Below, piece after piece: positions 1-6,674 of a DNA stretch of 9,327 nucleotides (positions are counted from its first letter, which is position 1; every line of letters begins with the position of its first letter). The notes below the pieces were generated by a model, which worked only from the letters and a program-made list of their open reading frames with translations, ran no database searches and was not told the origin of the DNA. The DNA comes from SLRI01 sp964576715 (lineage in GTDB: Bacteria > Pseudomonadota > Alphaproteobacteria > Geminicoccales > Geminicoccaceae): contig CAZNWE010000121.1 of the NCBI GenBank assembly GCA_964576715.1, positions 1 through 9,327 of the forward strand. The letters run 5' to 3'. Both the position numbers and the translations under genes were made by a program.

Positions 1-488
1 ACATTGTTCATCGCCTCGTAGGCCATGCCGGCGCTCATCGAGCCGTCGCCGATCACCGCGATGACGTTCTTTTCGCGGCCGTCGAGCCCGGCGGCGATCG
101 CCATGCCGAGGCCGGCCGAGATCGATGTCGAGCTGTGCCCGGCACCGAACGGGTCGTAGTCGCTCTCCGCCCGCTTGGTGAAGCCCGACAGGCCGCCCGG
201 CTGGCGCAGGGTTCGGATCCGGTCGCGCCGGCCGGTGAGGATCTTGTGCGGGTAGCACTGATGCCCGACGTCCCAGACCAGGCGGTCGTATGGCGTGTCG
301 AAGACATAATGGATGGCGGTGGCGAGCTCGATCACGCCGAGCCCGGCGCCGAGATGGCCGCCGGTCACCGAGACCGCGTCGATGGTCTCCTGGCGCAGCT
401 CGTCGGCGAGTTGCCGCAACGAGGCGGGGTTGAGCCGGCGCAGGTCGCGGGGTTCGTGGATCTGGTCGAGCAGGGGTGTGTTGGTCAT
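1..488 (-). CDS. dxs: 1-deoxy-D-xylulose-5-phosphate synthase, N-terminal part (cut by window edge)
   Basis: DXS condenses pyruvate and glyceraldehyde 3-phosphate, using thiamine diphosphate, into DXP, the first step of the MEP isoprenoid pathway, in the cytoplasm. Only the first 162 codons are present; the full enzyme is usually about 620-650 residues. Visible landmarks are GGHLGAGLG at residues 43-51, VWDVGHQCYPHK at 71-82 with the conserved active-site histidine, GAGHSSTSIS at 115-124, and the thiamine-diphosphate motif starting at IGDGS (146-150) and ending near the NN at 161-162. The ATG at 488 opens the typical N-terminus with a PLLD segment. It lies 47 nt after the ispA stop, with only a weak GGTG as ribosome-binding site, so it is probably co-transcribed with ispA. 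The family identification is secure. Confidence 0.97.
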   Translation of the reverse strand, partial: MTNTPLLDQIHEPRDLRRLNPASLRQLADELRQETIDAVSVTGGHLGAGLGVIELATAIHYVFDTPYDRLVWDVGHQCYPHKILTGRRDRIRTLRQPGGLSGFTKRAESDYDPFGAGHSSTSISAGLGMAIAAGLDGREKNVIAVIGDGSMSAGMAYEAMNN

Positions 489-535
489 CGGAGTCAGCAC
501 CGTTCACGTCGTCTGGACAGGGACATAGAGCGTTT

Positions 536-1423
536 TCAGTAGCTGCGGTCGATCACGAAGCCGAAGAGACTGCGCAACAGCGTCGCACGTTCCGCAAATC
601 TGTCAAGCAAAGTTGACGCTTCAATGTGTAAACTTTTTAGTTCACCCTCGGCGCCGGCGACGCCGAGCAGGCCGACGAAGGTCGCCTTGCCGGCATCGTT
701 GCCGAGATCCTTGCCGACGGCGGCGGCATCACCACGCACATCGAGGAGATCATCGGCGATCTGGAAGGCGAGGCCGAGCCGTTCGCCGTAGCCGAGCAGG
801 GCCGACCGGTCGGCGTCGTCGGCGTCGCCGAGCAGGCAGCCCGCGGCGCAGGCGAAGCGGATCAGCGCACCGGTCTTCAGCGCCTGCAGCTGGCGAATGC
901 CGGCGAGATCGAGCTGCAGTGCAGCGGCCCGGAGATCGATCATCTGGCCGCCGCACATGCCGAGCGGCCCGGCCGCCCGGGCGAGGCCGAGCACCAGCGC
1001 CCGGCTGGCCCGATCGTCGACCCCGAGCGACGGGCCGGCCAAGATCTCGAAGGCCAGGGCGTGCAGCGCATCGCCGGCGAGAATCGCCGTCGCCTCGTCG
1101 AACGCGAGGTGACAGGCGGGCTGGCCGCGGCGGGTCGCGGCATCGTCCATCGCCGGCAGATCGTCATGGATCAGCGAATAAGCGTGCAGCAGCTCGAGCG
1201 CGGCACCGACGGCGAGGCTTTCGGCCGGCGGTGCCGCGAACAGATCGGCCACCGCCTTGACGAGAAAGGCGCGGACGCGCTTGCCGCCGCCGAGCGCGCT
1301 GTAGCGCATCGCGGCGTGGAGTGGCGCGGCCGGGCCGTCCGGTGGCGGCAGCACCGTCTCGAGCCAGGCGTCGACCGCTCGGGCATGCGCCTTGAGCGCC
1401 ATCTCGAGCGCTGCCGTGTCCAT
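536..1423 (-). CDS. ispA: Polyprenyl synthetase (farnesyl/geranyl diphosphate synthase type)
   Basis: This 295-aa trans-prenyltransferase elongates DMAPP/GPP with IPP, most likely to farnesyl diphosphate, supplying quinone, carotenoid/hopanoid and undecaprenyl routes. GGGKRVR at residues 45-51 binds the diphosphate. The first aspartate-rich motif is DDLPAMDD at 87-94, of the bacterial type with a two-residue insertion, followed by RRG. The second is DDLLD at 224-228, followed by GKD at 237-239. The length is normal for bacterial IspA. Exact chain length (C15 or C20) cannot be fixed from motifs alone. The ATG at 1423 lies 14 nt after the xseB stop; longer in-frame starts would run through xseB and are rejected. 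Oddly, about 60 bp near the 3' end (roughly 585-645) are AT-rich and full of rare codons (CTA, AAA, TTA, AGA), unlike the rest of the gene. Confidence 0.95.
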   Translation of the reverse strand: MDTAALEMALKAHARAVDAWLETVLPPPDGPAAPLHAAMRYSALGGGKRVRAFLVKAVADLFAAPPAESLAVGAALELLHAYSLIHDDLPAMDDAATRRGQPACHLAFDEATAILAGDALHALAFEILAGPSLGVDDRASRALVLGLARAAGPLGMCGGQMIDLRAAALQLDLAGIRQLQALKTGALIRFACAAGCLLGDADDADRSALLGYGERLGLAFQIADDLLDVRGDAAAVGKDLGNDAGKATFVGLLGVAGAEGELKSLHIEASTLLDRFAERATLLRSLFGFVIDRSY

Positions 1424-1437
1424 CGCCCCTGCCCTCG

Positions 1438-1713
1438 TCAATCGTCCACCGGCTCCAGCCCGGGCTGGCCGCCGGCGTCGTCGCCGGGCCCGTGGAAGGT
1501 GATCTTCTCGACCCTGAGCCGCGCCTCGTCGAGCTTGGCGGCGCAGTGCCGGCGGAGTGCCGTGCCCCGCTCGTAGGCGGCGATCGAGGCCTCGAGGTCG
1601 AGCTGGCCGCGCTCGAGGCGCTGGACGATGGCCTCGAGTTCGGCGAGCGCCGTCTCGAAGCTGAGGCCGGCGATGTCCGCCGGCGGGGTCCCGGGTGGCG
1701 GCTGGTCGCTCAT
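1438..1713 (-). CDS. xseB: Exodeoxyribonuclease VII small subunit
   Basis: This 91-aa protein is the small subunit of exonuclease VII; several copies wrap one XseA subunit and degrade single-stranded DNA. The family core is clear: SFETALAELEAIVQRLERG at residues 18-36, then a second helix with SIAAYERGTALRRHC at 43-57, then AKLDEARLRVEKI at 58-70. Family members are usually 75-90 residues, so the length fits. The ATG at 1713 overlaps the stop of the upstream histone-deacetylase-like gene as ATGA, which indicates translational coupling. The xseB-ispA-dxs order is common in proteobacteria. No xseA is present in the window. The C-terminal tail from about residue 75 is acidic and Gly/Pro-rich. 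Confidence 0.95.
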   Translation of the reverse strand: MSDQPPPGTPPADIAGLSFETALAELEAIVQRLERGQLDLEASIAAYERGTALRRHCAAKLDEARLRVEKITFHGPGDDAGGQPGLEPVDD

Positions 1714-2654
1714 GCGCCGGCGCTCGGCTCGGCAGCCAGGGCCTCGAGATGGGCCAGCACACTTCTCGCCAGTGCTCGCGGATCGTAGCCGCCTTCGAGC
1801 ACCGAGACCAGCCGTCCCTCGGCATGCCGGTCGGCCAGGGCGACGAGCCGGCTGGTCGCCCAGGCGAAGTCGGCCTCGGTGAGCTCGAGCTGCGCCAGCG
1901 GGTCGGCGGCATGTGCATCGAATCCTGCCGAGACCATCACCAGCTTGGGCTTGGCCGCCTCGATCCGCGGCAGAATGCGCGACGCGACCAGCTGCCGCCA
2001 GGCGGCCGAGCCCATGCCGGGCGGGCAAGGCGCGTTGACGATATTGCCGAAACTGCCCGATTCGTCGCTCGCACCGGTACCCGGGTAAAGCGGCATCTGG
2101 TGCGCCGAGAGGTAGAGGGTCTCGGGATCGTCCCAAAAGCAAGCCTGGGTGCCGTTGCCGTGATGCACGTCGAAATCGACGATGACGATCCGCCCGAGAC
2201 CGTGTGCATGGCGCGCCTGCATCGCCCCAACCGCGATCGTGTTGAACAGGCAAAAGCCCATCGGCTGGTCGGGCTCGGCATGGTGCCCTGGCGGGCGCAT
2301 CGCAATGAAGGCGCGCTTGGCCTCGCCCGAGAGCAGCGCGTCGACCGCGGCACAGGCGGCCCCCGCCGCTCTGAGCGCCGCCTCGCCGGAGCCCGCCGAC
2401 ATCGCGGTATCCGGGTCGAGCTGGCGCCAGCCGTCGCTCGGTTCGGCGGCGAGCAGCCGTTCGGGATAGGGTGCAGGATGCACCCGCTCGATCTGGGCGA
2501 GCGTCGCCAAGGGCGCCTCCCGCCGTGCCAGGAAGGCCGGCTGCCGCTCGGCCAGCAGCTGTTCGATCGCGACCAGCCGCCGTGCCGCCTCGGGATGCCC
2601 GGGCCCGGCGTCGTGCCGCAGCGCCGACGGATGCGAGTAGTAAAGGACGTTCAA
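1710..2654 (-). CDS. Histone deacetylase family protein (acetylpolyamine amidohydrolase-like)
   Basis: This is a zinc-dependent deacetylase of the arginase/deacetylase fold. Bacterial members remove acetyl groups from polyamines, acetoin-pathway or other small amides, or protein lysines; the substrate cannot be told here. With the TTG start at 2654 the protein is 314 aa. Residues 17-22 (GPGHPE) match the family opening. The active site is complete: RPPGHHAE with the His pair at 124-125, DFDVHHGNGT with zinc ligands D162 and H164, SAGFDAH with zinc ligand D246, and LEGGYD with catalytic-site Tyr 290. No ATG lies at the expected N-terminus; the TTG precedes NVLYYSHPSALRHD, the normal family start, and upstream ATGs would add about 50 atypical residues. 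Only a weak AGAAAG ribosome-binding site is seen. The stop overlaps the xseB start. Confidence 0.93.
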   Translation of the reverse strand: MNVLYYSHPSALRHDAGPGHPEAARRLVAIEQLLAERQPAFLARREAPLATLAQIERVHPAPYPERLLAAEPSDGWRQLDPDTAMSAGSGEAALRAAGAACAAVDALLSGEAKRAFIAMRPPGHHAEPDQPMGFCLFNTIAVGAMQARHAHGLGRIVIVDFDVHHGNGTQACFWDDPETLYLSAHQMPLYPGTGASDESGSFGNIVNAPCPPGMGSAAWRQLVASRILPRIEAAKPKLVMVSAGFDAHAADPLAQLELTEADFAWATSRLVALADRHAEGRLVSVLEGGYDPRALARSVLAHLEALAAEPSAGA

Positions 2655-3158
2655 AGGCGCGCTTTCTGGTCGTTGATCCGGCCGCCGGACCCGGCGCTCG
2701 TCCAAGCAGTCCCCACTCTCGTGCCCAAAACCGCGCCAACGCGCAAGGTCCGATCCGACCCCGGGGCCGGCGGGCGATGCCACTGGCAGCACCGGCCCGG
2801 CCGGCACCGGACGGCGCCCTGTCGTCGACCCGATCCGACCACGGCGGCGCCGCCGAAGCGGACCGCCGTCGCCGGCCGAAGCATTGCCGGCCGCAGCATC
2901 GCCGGGCGCCGGTCCGCCCCTCCCGGGGTGCGACCCGTTCGGCAGGCTGCGGCATCGTCTTGGCAGGTCGGCGCGCTTCGCCGAACCCGCCCGGCGCCGC
3001 TCGGCACGGGCGCATCGCCGCGCGGCCCGCGGCCGGCTGCCCGGCGAGCGAAGGTCGACGCGGGCGGGTGTCAGGGTGCCAGGGCGGCCAGGTGCGAGGC
3101 CGGCCGGGTGCCAGGGCGGGCGGGTGTCAGGGCGGGCGGGAGTCAGGGCGGGCGGGAG
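2655..3158. other. 504-bp GC-rich region without a supportable gene
   Basis: Between the histone-deacetylase-like gene and the 437-aa gene there is half a kilobase in which I see no convincing coding sequence. Open frames run through it on both strands, but their products are Arg/Pro/Ala/Gly-rich and have no recognisable domain. On the plus strand one frame from about 2660 to 2760 has a moderately protein-like composition, but no start or ribosome-binding site supports it. The operon promoter should lie near 2655-2760; no clear -35/-10 pair is seen. The segment contains a three-copy 15-bp repeat at 2862-2906 and the 16-bp array at 3056-3164, listed separately. Confidence 0.6.
2862..2906. repeat. 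Three-copy 15-bp degenerate tandem repeat
   Basis: Three successive 15-bp units lie at 2862-2876, 2877-2891 and 2892-2906. The last two differ at only a few bases (CGAAGCATTGCCGGC and CGCAGCATCGCCGGG); the first is more diverged. It lies in the non-coding region and has no evident function; slippage in GC-rich sequence is the simplest origin. Confidence 0.6.
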
Positions 3159-3164
3159 TCAGGG
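3056..3164. repeat. 16-bp G-rich tandem array with G-quadruplex potential
   Basis: Six 16-bp units at 3056-3071, 3080-3095, 3096-3111, 3112-3127, 3128-3143 and 3144-3159, plus a half unit at 3072-3079 and a partial unit from 3160, follow the pattern CAGGGCGGGCGGGAGT. The units nearest the gene are almost identical and decay with distance. From 3114 to 3166 the plus strand has ten runs of three or more G with loops of one to five bases, the canonical G-quadruplex pattern. On the minus strand each of the last three unit boundaries reads TGA; since 16 is not a multiple of three, these stops fall in all three frames. The first of them is the stop codon of the 437-aa gene (3159-3161). Confidence 0.85.
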
Positions 3165-4472
3165 GGTGGCTTGGCGCAGTTGCTGCAGCACCTGCATGGC
3201 GGCGGCACTGCCGAACACCAGCTCGATCAGGCGCAGGCGGTCCATGGCTGGCGCCGTCAGCGCGGTCGGCAGGCCGCCGGCGGCGGCCGGGCCGCTGCCG
3301 CAGGCGGCCAGCAGGCTGTCGCGATAGCGCTCGAAGGCCTTGGTGAACAGGAAGTCGATCTTGCTCGCCAGACCGATGCGCTTGGCCATCAGCCGCAGGT
3401 TGGCCGCGGCCGCCGCGTTCGCCTCCAGCCGGCGCCACTCCTGGACATCGGCCTGGTCGTCGAGGGCCTCAAACGCCGCGCGCAGCTGCTGCTGCAGTGC
3501 TTGCGTCAGTCGCGTCTCGATCAGTGCGAAGGTATCGAGCTTGAGCCGCCGCAGGGCGCGGTGGTCGAACTTGACCGTGGCGGCTGCGTCCTGCAGCGAT
3601 TCCAGATTGGAGACGACGGTCTGCAGGGCCGGTGCGAGCTGCCGCAATTCGGCGTCGGGCGGCGTCGCGGCGAGGCGCTGGTAGAGCCTGACCATGTCGC
3701 TCTGACAGGCCTCGGCGATCATCGCGGCCGCCTGCTGTCGCTCGCGGTTGCCCCATTCGAACGCCCCGCCAAGCACCGGCTCGATGATCGACAGCGGCAA
3801 TTCGGAGCGGTTGACCAGGAGCTCGGCCACCAGCTGAAAGCAGTCCTTGCCGACCGCGGCGGCGCGACCGAGCAGGTCGGCGAGCTTTTCCCTGGCCGCT
3901 TCGTCGAGCTCGAGCATCGGCTTCGGCGGCAACGCCCAGACCGTGGTCACCACCGCTTCGGCCACCGGCAGAAGATGTTCGGCGATGCGCAGCGGCACCA
4001 GCAGGTCGCGAATCTCGGCGTCGCGCGACTGGCGGCCTCGCTCCAGGGTGCGCCGCACGGCGGCGGCGCAGGCCGGCCAGAGCTCGCGCCCGACCTCGAG
4101 GGTCAAGGCCGCGTCGTCCATCGTCTGGCCGGCGACGCGCCGGTGCATCGCCTGGGCAAGATCGGCCGGCAGGGCGTCGAAAACGAGCGCGATCAGCCGC
4201 GCCAGCCGGTCGCGCGGCACCCGCATCGAGCCCTGGCTCCAGCCTTGCGGATCGATCAGCAGCTCCTCGAGCGGCAGCACGAACAGCCGGCCGAGCGTCA
4301 TCGGCCGCGGCGGTCGAATGAGCGCGAGGCGCGACCGATGCTCGGCCAGCAGGCGGTCCAGAGGGCCACGCCGCGCCAGGCGATCGACGACGTTGACGAT
4401 CTTCGACAGGGTCCGATCGTCGGCACTCTGCAGTTGCTGCGTCAGCAGTGCGAACGTGGCATCGGCGCCCAT
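3159..4472 (-). CDS. Conserved-looking protein of unknown function, 437 aa
   Basis: I do not recognise this protein. It is 437 aa, predicted mostly alpha-helical, soluble, with no signal peptide or hydrophobic span long enough for a membrane helix. Codon use is strongly GC3-biased, as in the neighbouring real genes. Residues 53-78 carry a distinctive stretch, RPPRPMTLGRLFVLPLEELL followed by DPQGW, that looks like a conserved motif. The C-terminal part (about 280-360) is rich in Leu, Ala, Arg and Gln and may form long helices or coiled coil. The ATG at 4472 has GGGGG about eight bases upstream. It starts 31 nt after the stop of the 368-aa gene, so the two are probably one operon and may work together. 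The stop codon lies within the first unit of a 16-bp tandem array. Confidence 0.85.
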   Translation of the reverse strand: MGADATFALLTQQLQSADDRTLSKIVNVVDRLARRGPLDRLLAEHRSRLALIRPPRPMTLGRLFVLPLEELLIDPQGWSQGSMRVPRDRLARLIALVFDALPADLAQAMHRRVAGQTMDDAALTLEVGRELWPACAAAVRRTLERGRQSRDAEIRDLLVPLRIAEHLLPVAEAVVTTVWALPPKPMLELDEAAREKLADLLGRAAAVGKDCFQLVAELLVNRSELPLSIIEPVLGGAFEWGNRERQQAAAMIAEACQSDMVRLYQRLAATPPDAELRQLAPALQTVVSNLESLQDAAATVKFDHRALRRLKLDTFALIETRLTQALQQQLRAAFEALDDQADVQEWRRLEANAAAAANLRLMAKRIGLASKIDFLFTKAFERYRDSLLAACGSGPAAAGGLPTALTAPAMDRLRLIELVFGSAAAMQVLQQLRQATP

Positions 4473-4503
4473 TCAGCGTGCCCCCGCCGGCGGCCGCAGC
4501 CGC

Positions 4504-5610
4504 TCAGGCGACGCCGGCACGGAGCGCCTCCGTCCTGGTCCGCATGCCGCTCAGCACGACGCCCGTCTTCCAGTCCTCGTGGAGCTTGACCGAGCGGCCG
4601 CGGATGATCGCGGAATCCATCCGCAGCACCTCGACGGTGCCCTGCTCGGCGATCATCTGCGCCAACGGCAAGAGGCGATGGATCTGGGCCACGGCGGCGC
4701 GCTGCATCGAGCGGTCCTCGCCGGCGGCGCCATGCCAGAGGCTGATGATCTCGGGCCACCCGTCGAGCAGCCAGTCGGGCAGCGCAAAGCGTTCGCGCAC
4801 GTCGTCGCGATCGTCCCGCCAGCTTCGCACCAGCTCGGGTATGTCCTCGAGCCGGGCCTGGCAGTCGGCCAGCATCGGCGCCACCACCCGCAAGGTCCAG
4901 TTGGCACAATCGACCACCTGGTCCGCCCGCTCCTTGTGGTCGCCACCCTCGAGGACCGCCCAGCGGGTGATCGCCTGGGCGAACGGCCGCAGCTGCTCGA
5001 GGATCAGCAGATGGCGGGTGCGGATGTCGCTGTCGGCGAAGCCGATCGCCGAGGCGTAGACCGCGATGTCGCCCACCGTGTCCAGCACCTCGTCGGCGGT
5101 GAGCCCGATCTGCGGCGTCAGCGACACCAGCCGCCGCTTGATGTCGCTCTGCACCGCCCGGTCGCGGCCGACGGGCTGCTGCAGCGCCGCTTCGTCGATC
5201 CCGACCTTGCGCAGCAGCCGCATCAGCATGAGGTAGTTGGTCAAGTTGATGATGCCGTCGTCACGCTCCGCGGCCTGCTTCGCCGCCGCCGCGGCAGCGC
5301 GCCCGGCGGCCCCGGCGACGGCCACGTCACGGGCGCAGCGGCGCACCGTGGCCGGGGTGATCGCGTCCATGCTGAGCAGGTTCTCGAGCAGCATTTCGTC
5401 GTGCACGGTCAGCTGACAGTACTCGCGGGTCCCCCGCAGGTCCATCACATAAAAGCCGCGAGCCCCCGCCGGGTTGGGCACCAAGAGCTCGACCGCGCCG
5501 GCCTTGGCGAGGCGGGCCTTGGCGCCGCAGAGCAGCGGCGTCGTGAACGGCAGACCGACCGTTCGTTCGCCGAGCAGCAACGGCCCTGACTTGTCCCGAT
5601 CGTGGCTCAT
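4504..5610 (-). CDS. Conserved-looking protein of unknown function, 368 aa
   Basis: I do not recognise this protein. It is 368 aa, soluble by composition and mainly helical after an N-terminal part (residues 9-75) that looks beta-rich (LLLGERTVGL, FYVMDLRG, EYCQLTVHDE). Residues 96-115 are an Ala-rich, probably helical linker. A W/D-rich segment at 264-294 (SWRDD, LPDWLLDGWPEI) is a likely conserved patch. No catalytic motif, nucleotide-binding loop or helix-turn-helix is apparent. I chose the ATG at 5610; a TTG two codons upstream (5616) is possible, and the GAGG touching the ATG is too close to be a normal ribosome-binding site. It is the first gene of a probable two-gene operon with the 437-aa gene. 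A CtrA-like box lies at 5663-5678. Confidence 0.85.
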   Translation of the reverse strand: MSHDRDKSGPLLLGERTVGLPFTTPLLCGAKARLAKAGAVELLVPNPAGARGFYVMDLRGTREYCQLTVHDEMLLENLLSMDAITPATVRRCARDVAVAGAAGRAAAAAAKQAAERDDGIINLTNYLMLMRLLRKVGIDEAALQQPVGRDRAVQSDIKRRLVSLTPQIGLTADEVLDTVGDIAVYASAIGFADSDIRTRHLLILEQLRPFAQAITRWAVLEGGDHKERADQVVDCANWTLRVVAPMLADCQARLEDIPELVRSWRDDRDDVRERFALPDWLLDGWPEIISLWHGAAGEDRSMQRAAVAQIHRLLPLAQMIAEQGTVEVLRMDSAIIRGRSVKLHEDWKTGVVLSGMRTRTEALRAGVA

Positions 5611-5662
5611 CCTCAAGCGGCACCCGTGACGTATCGAACGCCCGTACTCTAGGTGCTGCAGC

Positions 5663-5678
5663 TTACCATTCGGTTAAC
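5663..5678. promoter_or_regulatory. Candidate CtrA-type binding site
   Basis: The plus strand reads TTAC-N7-TTAAC, one base away from the alphaproteobacterial CtrA consensus TTAA-N7-TTAAC. It is a rare AT-rich island in GC-rich intergenic DNA, about 52-68 nt upstream of the 368-aa gene start, a suitable place for a promoter-proximal regulator. The match is seen directly; that CtrA binds it is inference, and a gene for CtrA is not in the window. Confidence 0.4.
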
Positions 5679-5767
5679 AGCCTGCCGGGGCGGCTTTCCC
5701 GGTATTTCATCGGCTGGCGATCGGCCACCGCCGGCCCCCCCGGCCGACCGCTGTGGCGGCGCGCTCG

Positions 5768-6052
5768 CTACTCCCGCTCGAGTTCGGCGAGCGAGCGCAG
5801 ACCGCGGTCGCGGAACACCCGGTCGAGGCCTTCCATGATCAAGGTGTGCATCTTTTCCCGCTCGTCGAAGGCGAGGCGGCGCAGCTGCTCGTAGACCGGG
5901 ATCGGCAGGTAGACCGTCTGCTGCTTGATCGGCCGGTTGTTGATGGTGCGCCTGGGCATCGCGGCCGGTGCCGGCGGCCGCGATGCGGTCGGGGTCGCCG
6001 CCGGCTCGGCGACGTCGAGCAGGGCCTCAAGCGATGTTCTTTTGCGCGCCAT
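5768..6052 (-). CDS. Ribbon-helix-helix partner of ParA
   Basis: This 94-aa protein is the probable DNA-binding partner of the upstream ParA-type ATPase. Residues 1-42 are a basic, Pro/Ala-rich flexible arm, a usual feature of partition adaptor proteins that stimulate ParA. Residues 44-82 fit a ribbon-helix-helix fold: a beta strand QQTVYLP (44-50), helix A around PVYEQLRRLAFD (52-63) and helix B around KMHTLIMEGLDRVFRDRG (67-84), ending in SLAEL. Such proteins dimerise through the strand, which contacts the DNA major groove. The ATG at 6052 lies inside parA, giving a 26-bp overlap and likely translational coupling. The stop is TAG. Which site it binds is unknown; palindromes upstream of parA are candidates. 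Confidence 0.85.
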   Translation of the reverse strand: MARKRTSLEALLDVAEPAATPTASRPPAPAAMPRRTINNRPIKQQTVYLPIPVYEQLRRLAFDEREKMHTLIMEGLDRVFRDRGLRSLAELERE

Positions 6053-6674
6053 CGGTCATTTTCTCCAGTTTCTTCGTCAGCCAGTCCCAAAGGGCGCCGA
6101 TCTCCTCGGCCGCCTTGCCGTCCGGCTCGAACTCGCCGACCGCGAGCCCGGCACCCTGGGCGTCCTGAAAGACGCTGCGCGAGACGATGCCCACCGGCGC
6201 CACGGGGCCGAGCACGGCGAGCCCGATCTCCGCCTCCTTGATGCGAAAGCCGCGCGGCGGCGTCTGGCTCAGAACGAAGGCCGCGGGCTTGGCCAGTCGC
6301 TTGATCGTGGCGACGGTGGCCGGCGTGGCCTTCATATCGGCCGGCGTCGGCCGACAGGGGATCAGGCAGAAGTCGGCGATGCGGATGGCGGCGGCCACGG
6401 ACGGCTCGTCGCGACCGGGGGTGTCGATGAAGACGTGGCTGAAGCCCTGCCGCTCGGCGGCGCGAACGGCATCGGCGAGTTCGCCTGCCCCGAGCTTGAC
6501 CAGCTTCGGGCTCGCCGCCTCGCGGTCGTGGTACCAGGCCTCGGCCGTGGCCTGCGGGTCCATGTCGAGGATCAGGCAACGGGCACCAGCCGCCTCGGCG
6601 GCGACCGCGAGGTTGACGCAAAGCGTGGTCTTGCCGCTGCCGCCTTTCTGCGTGACGAAGGCGATGACGTTCAT
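6027..6674 (-). CDS. ParA-family partition ATPase
   Basis: This 215-aa protein is a small ParA/MinD-family ATPase lacking the N-terminal DNA-binding domain of larger ParA proteins (type Ib style). The deviant Walker A motif is QKGGSGKTT at residues 9-17, with the signature lysine K10 and the P-loop lysine K15. Walker A' is LILDMDPQ (34-41) and Walker B is VFIDTPG (81-87). Such ATPases bind DNA non-specifically as ATP dimers and position cargo (plasmids, chromosome regions or protein clusters) with a small DNA-binding partner, here the overlapping ribbon-helix-helix gene. The ATG at 6674 opens the standard MNVIAFVTQKGG start; a TTG at 6701 would add nine atypical residues. No good ribosome-binding site is seen. 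No parS-like array or plasmid genes are near, so its cargo is unknown. Confidence 0.95.
   Translation of the reverse strand: MNVIAFVTQKGGSGKTTLCVNLAVAAEAAGARCLILDMDPQATAEAWYHDREAASPKLVKLGAGELADAVRAAERQGFSHVFIDTPGRDEPSVAAAIRIADFCLIPCRPTPADMKATPATVATIKRLAKPAAFVLSQTPPRGFRIKEAEIGLAVLGPVAPVGIVSRSVFQDAQGAGLAVGEFEPDGKAAEEIGALWDWLTKKLEKMTDGAQKNIA

Noticed and set aside
536..1918. An ispA frame extended to 460 codons
   Set aside because: The extra N-terminal part is the wrong frame of xseB and the deacetylase gene; the normal family start is at 1423.
2655..2760. Sigma-54-like TGGGCACG...TGCTT before the deacetylase gene
   Set aside because: The spacing between the GG and GC elements is about 16 bases instead of the 10 that sigma-54 requires.
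3056..3164. CRISPR array
   Set aside because: The 16-bp units are directly adjacent with no unique spacers and no cas genes nearby; it is a simple tandem repeat.
1695..4589. A 964-codon open frame on the plus strand
   Set aside because: It runs antisense through the deacetylase and the 437-aa gene, both with stronger evidence. Its product is Arg/Gln/Pro-rich with no domain; such frames are common opposite GC3-biased genes.
3847..5589. A 580-codon plus-strand open frame
   Set aside because: It is antisense to both unknown genes, with Ser/Arg-rich low-complexity sequence, no domain and no ribosome-binding site.
5731..5746. GC hairpin with a run of seven C after the parA pair, as a terminator
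   Set aside because: The arms are only five bases (CGGCC/GGCCG) and no T tract follows on either strand, so a Rho-independent terminator is not supported.
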